Below are positions 34,464 to 43,462 of a stretch of 64,000 bases of DNA, piece by piece. Every line of letters starts with the position of its first letter. Positions within the stretch are counted from its first letter, which is position 1. A program made the translations under genes and the position numbers. The notes under the pieces are model-generated. The model was not told the DNA's origin. It searched no databases and worked only from the letters and a program-made list of their open reading frames with translations. This DNA is from Cryptomeria japonica (Eukaryota; Streptophyta; Pinopsida; Cupressales; Cupressaceae), in contig NC_081406.1 of NCBI RefSeq assembly GCF_030272615.1, positions 239,682,422 through 239,746,421 on the forward strand. Direction: 5' to 3'.

Positions 34464-36477
34464 TCACCCGCAGGTGTCTACATCATCATACAAAATGGTA
34501 CAAAACTGATACATAGGGAGCCCTCTAAGGCTATGATGAACTCCCTCCCTCGGAGCCGCCTGGCCTCGATGGAATCTGAGCCCCCGAAGGACCCGCCCCA
34601 GGATCATCCCTCCTATCTCCTCTATCTGGTGGTGGTGGAGGACCCATGACCCCACCACTCGATGCCTATCTCCTCCAGCTCCCTCCCGTAGCTGTCACTA
34701 TCCGTGATGGTCTATGGAAGCTCCTCGCCCGCTGATCTGCTAGCACTACACCATAATAGAGATCCTGCCAGTAGACAATCTCCTCCCCTACCTGTAAGAC
34801 ATAAGCATATCCTGCCCTTGTGTCCTCAGCTGCCTGTCTCCCTACCCTCGGCACTATCTCAGCCTCTGTGTAGCGCTGAATTGCCTGATCTCGCTCCTGC
34901 TCAATATCTCGAAGCCTCCTCCTGAGCCAATCCCTCTCCCTCTCCAACTCTTGGATCTCATCTACCTAGCCCTGGCAGATCTCCCTCAGCTCTATCAACT
35001 CATCCTCCTCTGCATCAGCCCCCTTCGCCTCTACCTGTGGCTCTCCCTATACAGGTGCCTGCACCTGTACCTACCCCTGTGCCTGTACCTATACTGGTAC
35101 CTATGCTGGCACCTGTCCTTGTACCTGTCCCTATCTTTGTACCTGTCTGGGACCCTGTGCTGCTGGCACCTGTACTGGCAATCCACCGCGACCCCTCACC
35201 ACCCAAGCCGGTCTCTCCTCTCCACCCTCCCTCCGAGGTGCAACCCTCCTCTCTCCAGCTGCTCCCCTCCTCCTCCGTCGGCCCCTACCCCCATCACCTC
35301 CACCATCATCATCATCCCCACCATCATCTCCCTCAAATAGCTCCCCTGGATTTGTCAAGCATGGGAAGGGATGCTCTGCCCAGTATGTTGTATACTCAGC
35401 ATCCATGCCGACATCGTCAACCTCTGGCCACATCTCCCAGGGTAGGGGCACCATCTCTGCTAGCTGCGTAACTACCTGATCATATGACAGTAGAGGCCCA
35501 AACTATACCTGATCTCTCACTGTCCGTGCATACATGCCCAAGCCCCGTGGCATCCTCTGAATCCAGCCAAACTGCCTATACACCCTGTCTACAAGCTGTC
35601 TCTCTAGCACATAGGGCATCCGCCCAATCAGATACCTGCTCCGAAAGGTGTACGGAAGCTCAACTGCATCGTCCTCCCACTCCTCACATCCTAGATATGG
35701 CCTCCAGATGACCACATCAATATTGTCTATCACTCGCCGCCAGTGCTCCAACCTGCCAATCCATGGCTGCGATGTGATCATATCGTACAGATGAACAAAA
35801 CTGCATCCATGCCCCCTGCCTCTGAAGTGTATCGGCCTCGTCACTGGCAGATGCTCATAAGCCCACACCTGCAGCAGTGTCACCCCGCAGCCCAATCCCA
35901 CTGATCCATGATAAATGAACTGATGCAGCTCGTAGTAGAGGTGTGCCAGCACACACGGTCCCCAGGCATATCTGGTGTGCTGTGTCACCAGTGTCTCCAA
36001 TTCTCCTCCCCAACCCACAGCCAACCCCCATGTCACCCTATCTGGACACAGGAACCCACTGATCGCTCCTCCGATCACTACTGGCAGCGCTAATCCTGTC
36101 GCAGTCATCGTATCCCAGGCCACATGCCCAGCTCTCATCTCCAATCCAGGGTCCTGAAATACTTGTCTTAGGGCCTCCCTGTCTCCATCTCGATCGTACG
36201 GGATCAGATCTCCATCGATCAGTATCCTCAATATCCTATAGACATCCTCAAGGGTGACTATCATCTCACCCATTGGTAAATGAAACGTACAAGTCTCTGA
36301 GTGCCATCTCTCGGCCAGTGCAGTCAGCAGTCCCATGTTCGCTCGAAACTCAGGCACATATAGCACATGTCTCAATCCCATCTCCTCAATGGCAGCTTGG
36401 TCCCCAAGTGTCAACTCAGGTCGCAATCTCTGAGTCGACGGGAATCTCTCCCGTGACTCTAGCATCGGCAAATACTC

Positions 36478-37126
36478 CTGCAGTTAAGCAAATCAATCAT
36501 GTCAGTCATAAAGGCATTCACTGTTCATCACAAAATGCTACTTTTTATCTAAATGCACATGGCTATCTATCCTAGTGACACTCACTATTCATCACAAAGT
36601 GTTGCTATCTATCCTAGTGGTACTCCCTATTCATCACAAAGTACTATGTGTTTTGACACTCACTGTTCATCACAAAGTGTTACTCATATTTGCACTCCCT
36701 ATTCATCACAAAGTGTTGCTCACATTTTGGGTACTCCCTGTTCATCACAAAGTACTCTATCTTGGTACTCACTGTTCATCACAAAGTGCCTTGATCTATC
36801 TTAGTCTTCCCTAGAGGACCTGCTTGAGTGTATCCTCTCAGCAGCTTATCCAATCGACAGCGTATGTTCATCACAAAACTGCCGATTTGATCTAGAAGAC
36901 AAAACTTTGCATTTTTAGACATAAACGTGGTTCTAAAGACAGACGTGGCTGGCACCCACATAGATGCGCCTGGCAGACACAGATGCGCCTGGCACCAACG
37001 CAGATGCGCCTACGCATTTTTTGACATTTTTGACCCCTGACCTAAAGCACATTTATTGCCCTATCTACCATGCATTAATGACAAAATTAAATGCGTCAAA
37101 GTACAAGGAGGTTTTGTGGTACTTAC
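36478..37126 (-). other. Intron of the antisense PMD gene
   Basis: Donor GTAAGT (37126-37121) and acceptor CTGCAG (36483-36478), phase 0, about 650 bp. It holds eight copies of TTCATCACAAA between 36525 and 36877 at 33-to-94-bp spacing and three AGATGCGCCT motifs near 36962-37012. A stop (TAA) just upstream of exon 2 supports splicing over read-through. Confidence 0.72.
36520..36785. repeat. Irregular minisatellite in the PMD intron
   Basis: TTCATCACAAAGT recurs with flanking ACTCACTG or ACTCCCTA at spacing of roughly 33-65 bp. It sits in the hypervariable 3' region of Tat-P. The plus-strand frames 36553-36804 and 36575-36814 only translate this repeat. Confidence 0.8.
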
Positions 37127-37522
37127 CGGCTCTCCTGCCTCTGTTGGCCTCTAGAATCGGTGAACGCGATCGAATTTATGAATGAAGGCCATCGCTGCTG
37201 ACTGCTACTGCTCTATTTTCGCTCAGCACTCTACTCTCAAGGATGTATGGATGACAATGAGGATGTCTTTTGCCCATGGTCTATCTTATAGCCTACCCTC
37301 GCCTTAGCCCTCATTTCCCGAGTCAGTCTTCTTTATCCCGTGACTCTGTCACCTTATCTGGTCAGTCCATTCTATCTCATCTTTCTTATCGAGAGATTGT
37401 CTGCAATCTTTTCAAACATTTTCATCCAATCTCTTGAGGGGGCATATCATTCCCATCTTGGGGCAACTCTATATCAGTTCATCTTATCTTCTTTGAAACA
37501 ACGCAACAAGCCGCATTGTCTC

Positions 37523-37536
37523 AAAGAGGGGCAAAA
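37523..37536 (+). other. Polypurine tract of Tat-P
   Basis: AAAGAGGGGCAAAA directly precedes the 3' LTR. Confidence 0.82.
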
Positions 37537-38324
37537 TATAGACACCCAAAATTGTCATATCTAATTAAATAAATATTTTATTTATTTAATTATCTAAGCC
37601 TAATTCTTCTATTAATTAAATAAATCTTTATTTATTTAATTAATTCATTTATCCTCTTCTAGCCTTATTTCTCATTTAAATAAATACATTTATTTATTTA
37701 TTTAAATTATCCTTTTCCTAAATTAAATAAATATCTTATTTATTTAATTGATCTCATTTCTTCTATTAATTAAATAAATCTTTATTTATTTAATTAATTC
37801 ATTAGCCTTTTCCACCCATGACACATGTCATTCATCTCTTAATTCATACACTACCTACCCATTTCATTATTTTATTATTTCTTCTACCTACCCTCTAATC
37901 ATAGCCGACCTCCTTTTTACACCTCTCAATCTTATCCCTCCATTTCATATAGTGTCTTCTATTTAAGGAGATGCTTCCTTCATTATCAAACCCTAATGCC
38001 CTAATGACCTAATGAACTATTTTTGATCATTTGACTATACTACGATCCTACTTGCAACCACATTCCGTTCTTTGTTGAGCTCTTGTGCACATAAAATTTG
38101 AGAGCAAATATATCAAGCAAGATCAATGGAGATAGGAAGAATGGAGATCAAAACCCTATTGGACATGTAATGGTATAATCTTTGTGATTTCATTTGATTT
38201 GCATTGTCTTAGGTAATCTTCATATGTTATGGTGGATCTTTGTTGTTGTTGGGCTAGGGTTTGGTGGTTGAATTCATTTAGCCTTTCAATTTTGTTATTT
38301 TGTTATCCATTTTCACCATATACA
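37537..38324 (+). repeat. Tat-P 3' LTR
   Basis: 788 bp, near-identical to 25950-26733. Its first dinucleotide is TA instead of TG, a single G-to-A change at the terminus. Confidence 0.93.
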
Positions 38325-38329
38325 GGTTA
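38325..38329. repeat. Target site duplication of Tat-P, right copy
   Basis: GGTTA, identical to 25945-25949. Confidence 0.93.
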
Positions 38330-39721
38330 CACTTAATTATAGAAATAGATTTCTCGTATCGAGAGTTTTCCAATGATATACAATACATCTACATTCAAGC
38401 AAAAAATAATCTGTCAGGCGAATTAATCTCTCAGGCCAATCAAGCACAATAGTCATTTAAATATTTTCAGTTTCACTATAGTTGAAACTATATATTTAAA
38501 TTTGACTTTCCTGCGTAGATCTCTACCACATGTCGCCTCAAGATTGGTTCGTGAGTCCCTCTGTGTGCCACTTTTCATGAGACCTAAGAACGATCGGGCC
38601 CACCGTTTGGTTGCCTTTGGTTCTATTGGATATTATTCTTTCAGCCAAACTACCTCCCTCGGTGAGCTGTTCTCATGTCCCATCGAACCTGTAGTTTCAT
38701 CGACACCCCTACCTTATTAGCAAGACTAGCTTTGATTTCTTTGATGTGCTCCATGTTGATGGAATTGAGTCTTCGGCGAAACCATTCAGGGATTCATCAT
38801 GGCCAAGGTTTGCTCGAATAAGTCACCTGCCATCTGTTTTGTCGCGTGATCGCCACCTCACCAATCGTTGAACCCACCACTTGGACCTAGGCCCTCCAAC
38901 TCACTAGCCACTGGACCGCCACCTCACTAGTCGTCAAATTGCAGTGAGTATTTATCGGGCAAATTTTTCTTGTGACTTGGCGACAACTATTGGTCTTCCT
39001 CGAATCACTGTCCGATCTTCCCGACTTGTACAACCATTACCTCTTCATGCCAACCTACACAAAATTCAGACGCCTTGAGATGTGCACGTGCAGAGTCCAC
39101 CAGGCCATGAGCATCCACTTGCCAAAATCCATCAAGCTTTGACACTAAGGATATATGTGACCTTGTGTTTAAATACAAAAATGCTCCTCCCCGTGGCCAA
39201 TGTGGGATAAATGGTTATGCCTGGGCCCTTCCGTCGGGTCATCAGGATAATATTGAGACCACTCCCCCCGATTGCTAATGACCATCACCTCGGCTAGCAC
39301 CTTCCTTTCGGGTCCATGGGATAACATGAAACCATCCCCCTGAAACTCGATAACTCCCACCGGGTCATCGGCATAGGTGCACGACTAGTCTTGCCGATAC
39401 CCGATGGCACTACTCCGGTCCATCCACCTTTCTATGGGGTGATCGACGCAGGGGAGAACCCTGCCTATTGATACCCGATACAACCACTCCATGCCTTGTG
39501 CTTGCTCATTGGGGCATCGGGGTAACGTGAAACTGCTGCCCCCAATACCCGAAGACTTCCTCCATACTCTAGCAACTTGATCGAGGTAAGTCTTGCCGAT
39601 CGGGGTAGGTCTTGCCGATAAGGAAAAAATTCAAAAACTGCCATAAACCACACCAGGAGGAAGTGCAGATGCAAAATTTTTGAAATGGGACCCTCAAATT
39701 CACCAAATTTTATGAGTCCCA
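38330..39721 (-). repeat. Gypsy-G 5' LTR, outer part
   Basis: 1392 bp that continue the LTR interrupted at 25949, aligned with 20609-22000. It ends GAGTCCCA, followed by ATAG. Confidence 0.9.
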
Positions 39722-39985
39722 ATAGTGATGTCTAATAACAAAAATTGTAAAGCTCATCAAATGCATTTTAATAAGTCGTGTTGCAAAAATACGTCCCTTC
39801 CAATTATATCGAGTGTACCCACTATGTGCATGCAAAAATCATGTCGCCAAAAAAAAATGTTCATCAATAGACCTGTATTTTGAACACATCCTTAATATAC
39901 ACGTAACAAACTTGAACATTAAGGTTTAATGATCATTGTTTGAAATGAAATGCATGATAAAAAAAAAGACACCATTAAAGACCTA
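39722..39985. other. Tn-B interior right of the Gypsy-G insertion
   Basis: Non-coding, with the short direct repeat shared with 19425-19485. On the minus strand it follows the stop codon of the transposase relic. Confidence 0.45.
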
Positions 39986-42946
39986 CTACTCAAGTATGCT
40001 TGAAGGGTCATCTCTTTTCTTAAGAGTATCCAGTATCGCTTCATGATCAGCAATAGTCACTGTCCATATCTCTTTGGTCTTTGGTTTTGCGTGATGCTTC
40101 AACAACTTGACATTTGTAGCTATAATAAGGTGTGAATACATTATAATGGTTTTGTGTCTCTCATAGTCTTCAAATGCAAGTATGCCATTCTTTCTAATCA
40201 TGTATGATCGCAACCAAGTTCCCACAACAACAAATGAACCTGTAGGATATGTGAACCCATCATCATCTGTCACTAGTTGTGTTAGCTTTTTTTTTCTATT
40301 TACACATCGTGCCAACCAATATTTTGATCTCTCTTCATTCCCTTGCAGTGCAACAATTGCAAAAAACATGTCCTGGTTGTACAAGATCTGATAGATGGTC
40401 ATACCCAAGTGAACTTTCCATGTCATCGTTTGACAAGGATATTGTTTGAGATAAAGGAGTTAGATATTGGGGAACCCATGTATCAACCCATTCACTTGAC
40501 TCACACTGATCCCAATCACACTAAACACAACTTTGATAAAAACAAGCCAACGCTCGTGTCCAAATGGTCCATGTACTTGCATCTGAGTTGAGAAATGAAT
40601 GCATCTTTGAAGAATATTTAATTGTTTGGCAATCCAATCTATCTCCCATTGTTCCCTCCTCAACCAACCAAAAGAATTTGATCACTACTGAATCAAGAGT
40701 ACCTCCATGTGACAATGTTGAACTACACCAATCAATAATAGAACATGCATCAAAGAAATTTGCACCTAAAATCCTCAATTTCTCCTTAACTAGAGTTGTC
40801 TTCAAACATGCACCTTCTCCGTCATGCTCCCCCTTCCCATGCCCGAGCTCAAAACACCCAATATGAGGTATACGCCTCTCTACATGCATTCTACTCAACC
40901 AATAAAACATACAGGCATTCTTGAATTGACCCGTATAGTTATCTGACCATATGATATGTCAATCAATTGCAATATCTTTCTCATGCAAGAACTCAAAAAA
41001 ATTCTCGAAAGAATGTTGCACATACTCGAAGGAGTGTGATCTATCATCACTCATATAAAAATGATACTCCTTGATTATCTTCCTATCCTCTTCTATACTA
41101 TTAGGAGCATGTCTATATGTAATGTGAATAAAAATAGCAATCTAGATTGAATTGTAGTACTGAGACTGTACCTCATTATGTGGTTGCAATGTATAGTTAT
41201 CTACAAAATCAACCACCGATACAATAGTGCCAATCAGGAAAGAGTTCTTACACATCCTGAACTATTGATCTGACCACTGAGACCTATGGGTGTGCCTTGC
41301 ATACTTGTAGAAAATATTTTCCTTAAAATCCAAAATAAAATCAGCAATACTCACTTCTCTTGAGACTAATTCGCATCTAGAACCTTCACCTCCACTTTTC
41401 AAAGTATATTTCATTGTCTCATATCTTTTTTTCTCAACATAATTCTTTCCAAACTTGTGTTCTCTACCCTCATGAAAACATGAAACAAAATTTGGCAACC
41501 CACCACATTCTAAGAACTTTTCATTCAAACAATCATTTCTATATAAATAGCAACCATCATCTCTAGGGCATAAAAAGAGATCTTGCAAGTCTCTTGATGA
41601 TCTCAAAAATAGCATTGCACCACACTCCTGCAACATCTCATTAGTATGCATCGTAGAATGAATATGACATAAAAGTTCATGGTACATTAAAAACTCCGCA
41701 TGATACTTGCAACAACAAGTATTATGAATCTTAAGAGGAACACAATAAAATGGCTTCAAAGATTCAAAGGCCCTTTGTGATATTTGCAAAGTTGGATGTA
41801 CTTCACAATTTTTTTGTACAACATTGTTTGGCTTGATTCCAAGAAATGTTTGGGATGCGGTGTGTGGTCTCAGTTGCCGATTATTAATTTCAAAAAATCC
41901 TTTACATTGGGTGACACTCTAGAATTAGAGTGCCAAAATTGTTGAATCTCCTCCTTCACATTGTTAGTCAACTTTCTATCAACACGTGGAAGCCTCCCAC
42001 CAAAAGCCCATGTATCTTGTTGAAGTGGATCATCAAGTCTTTGTCATCGTGCAAGTGCTCTATCCAAAGTTTTATAGTTTATGTTAAAATCAACACAAGT
42101 TTGTTTCATTTGATGAGCCTTCCTCAATTGATAGCTTACTGAGGAGGTTGTAATCACTCTTCGAGTGGCTCTCTTATCTCTTTCTTTGCTATTCTTTCCA
42201 ATAGAATTGAGAGCGTGAAATAGATTTTTGGCAATAATAGAATTTTTCTCCATCTTCTTGTTCATACGAATCTTCAATTTGTTTAGCAATGGTCTCATAT
42301 TTATCATCTTTAGCAATTGAACAAAGAGTTGGCATTGCTCGGTCAATGTCTTATTGCTAAAATTTTGGTCTAAAAGTTGTGTAGCCCACAACCGAATGGT
42401 TCTTGTTGACCTCTTGCGTTCAAGATTTGCAATAATGTTCTCATCAATTTCAAGTAACCATTTTGGGGTTCTTTAAGGTCTTGGATTTGGAATTTGTCTT
42501 TCATCCATGAGAGGGTCTTCATTTCTAAAGTAATTAGGTGTTACATATTGTTCACTTGGTTGAGAAATTCCACCTTCAACGTCAAAGTTTTCCACATGCT
42601 CACCTCCAATGTCAAAATTTTCTACATGTTCACCTCCAATGTCAAAATTTTCCACATGTTCACCTCCTACGTCAAAATTTTCCACATGTTGAGAATTTTC
42701 ATTATCACTTTCAACATTTTCAATATTTTCAAAATTTTCACTTTCAAAATCTACATTTCTATTTTCAATAACTTGTGACACATTTTCAAATTCAATTTCC
42801 TCTTCACTTGAAGTAACATTAGCAATATTTAACATACCTTGTCTTCTCCTCCTATGACCTTCTCTATCTCTTTCTCTATACACTTCAATTTGGTCATTTG
42901 AAAGTTTTATTTTGCGTTTAGACTTCCAATGACTACTGCTCCCCAT
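39986..42946 (-). pseudogene. Tn-B DDE-type transposase relic (superfamily not identified)
   Basis: Fragments in order on the minus strand: N-terminus MGSSSHWKSKRKIKLS (42946) with a basic RHRRRR-like patch and an acidic region; a helical block with NKKMEKNSIIAKNLFHAL and KERDKRATRRVITT (42391-42044); a Cys/His-rich block CCCKYHAEFLMYHELLCHIH and CGAMLFLRSS (41789-41262); VVDFVDNYTLQPHNEVQSQ (about 41210); WSDNYTGQFKNACMFYWLSR and GHGKGEHDGEGACLKTTL (about 40950-40810); and VGTWLRSYM with EDYERHKTII (to 39986). The D-F-x-x-N-Y, S-D-N-x-x-G-Q-F-K-N and H-G-K-G-x-x-D-G motifs resemble a DDE transposase family I know from plant and animal genomes but cannot name. Frameshifts and stops occur throughout. 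Confidence 0.6.
42575..42694 (-). repeat. 30-bp tandem repeat encoding GEHVENFD(I/V)G
   Basis: Four in-frame copies, period 30 bp (GTCAAA at 42581, 42611, 42641, 42671), in the acidic N-terminal region of the transposase relic. All copies are whole codons, so the reading frame was kept during expansion. Confidence 0.88.
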
Positions 42947-43275
42947 TTACCTCCACAAAGATGCTCCTAAATGATTGACAATGTAAGATTTCACTTTAAG
43001 AATCTCTAGAAAGCACAAATTTGTCTCAACCTATCTGAAAACCCATGATCATCAATAGAAAATAAAATATGAAGACTGTGGGCTATTGGAATCCACAAAA
43101 TGGCCCACAAGGCTCTTTTTATTTACAAAAATCAGATATCCGATTTTAATGTATAAATTTGTGGTCCCAAATTTTTTTCGCATTGCTGCCCTTTTTTTTA
43201 CTGTTTCCACATTAATGGTAATGATAGAAATTGGATATCTAATAAAATCTAATATCCGATGTTATTACTCATATT
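42947..43275. other. Right subterminal region of Tn-B
   Basis: Upstream of the transposase relic. Contains the hairpin GTGGGC...GCCCAC at about 43079-43107, the candidate terminal repeat at 43096-43114, and GATATCCGATTTTAAT near 43134. No coding signal. Confidence 0.4.
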
Positions 43276-43462
43276 TTAGAGAGAGAGAGAGAGACATTAT
43301 GGGAGAGGGAGAGAGAGAGGGGGGGGAGAGGGATAGAGGGGGGAGAGAGACAGAGAGATAGAGAGAGACAAACATTAGGGGAGGGGGAGAGAGAGATTAG
43401 GGGAGAGAGAGAGAGAGAGAGAGAGAAGGGGAGAGAGAGAGAAGGGGAGAGAGAGAGATAGA
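43276..43462. repeat. (GA)n-rich purine tract
   Basis: About 190 bp of GAGAGA and GGGGAGAG, interrupted by TAG and CAAACATTAG. It borders the minisatellite and is mirrored by a CT tract on the other side. Confidence 0.92.

Larger units (their letters stand above)
34464..37192 (-). pseudogene. Antisense plant mobile domain (PMD) gene carried by Tat-P
   Basis: On the strand opposite to gag-pol, exon 1 (37192-37127) starts ATGGCCTTC and encodes MAFIHKFDRVHRF, with one stop at 37153. It ends at a perfect donor, CCG|GTAAGT. Exon 2 begins after CTGCAG at 36477 and continues in phase: EYLPMLESRERFPSTQRL, ALAERWHSETCTFHLP, GEMIVTLEDVYRILRI, LYYELHQFIYHG and WAYEHLPVTRP. The pattern H-S-E-T-x-T-F-H-L-P-x-G-E-M-x-V-T-L-E-D-V is the plant mobile domain (PF10536) of MAIN/MAIL proteins. 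TAG at 35503 is followed in frame to 35131, then comes a Gly/Thr-repeat tail and an Arg/Glu coiled coil (34947-34666, RERDWLRRRLRDIEQERDQ). GC content is clearly higher than in the neighbours. Confidence 0.88.
25950..38324 (+). mobile_element. Tat-P: Tat-lineage Ty3/gypsy retrotransposon, non-autonomous
   Basis: A 12.4-kb plus-strand element has LTRs at 25950-26733 (784 bp) and 37537-38324 (788 bp) that differ by one 4-bp indel and about six substitutions, making it the youngest insertion in the window. Order: LTR, primer site, 2-kb leader, gag-protease frame (28775-31693), linker, integrase C-terminus (to 32890), long non-coding region, antisense plant-mobile-domain gene (34464-37192), polypurine tract, LTR. 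An antisense ORF 3' of pol is known from Tat/Ogre/Retand elements. RT, RNase H and the integrase core are absent, so movement would need help in trans. Confidence 0.92.
19564..39721 (-). mobile_element. Gypsy-G: gag-only gypsy-type LTR retrotransposon
   Basis: The left LTR is 19564-22000 (2437 bp). The right LTR is 24904-25949 plus 38330-39721 (2438 bp in total), split by Tat-P. That the split halves sum to the length of the intact LTR confirms the reconstruction. The flanks share (A)ATAG(T), a candidate 4-5 bp target duplication. The internal region is only 2.9 kb and has a tRNA primer site and one long gag frame; no protease, RT, RNase H or integrase motif is present. This is the architecture of plant terminal-repeat gag (TR-GAG) non-autonomous elements, which rely on enzymes from relatives. 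Confidence 0.88.
12430..43114. mobile_element. Tn-B: probable DNA transposon, disrupted by nested retrotransposons
   Basis: The Copia-S gag frame breaks at about 12430. The segment then holds a plus-strand multi-exon gene near its left end and a minus-strand transposase-like gene near its right end, pointing toward each other, as in two-gene DNA transposons. A candidate imperfect terminal inverted repeat is AGCCCGTGAGCTATTTT at 12430 against AGCCTTGTGGGCCATTTT read on the minus strand from 43114. After removing Gypsy-G (19564-39721) the element would be about 10.5 kb. No clear target duplication was found, and gag does not resume until about 48290, so the right end is uncertain and could lie near 48290. 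Confidence 0.45.

Noticed and set aside
35037-35471. Plus-strand Pro/Val-repeat ORF (PVPTPVPVPILVP)
   Set aside because: It is the complementary frame of the Gly/Thr-repeat tail of the antisense PMD gene; the minus strand carries the domain evidence.
20606-39721. A separate LTR element bounded by 20609-22000 and 38330-39721
   Set aside because: These blocks continue the 19564 and 24904 LTRs; the split right LTR sums to 2438 bp against 2437 bp for the intact one.
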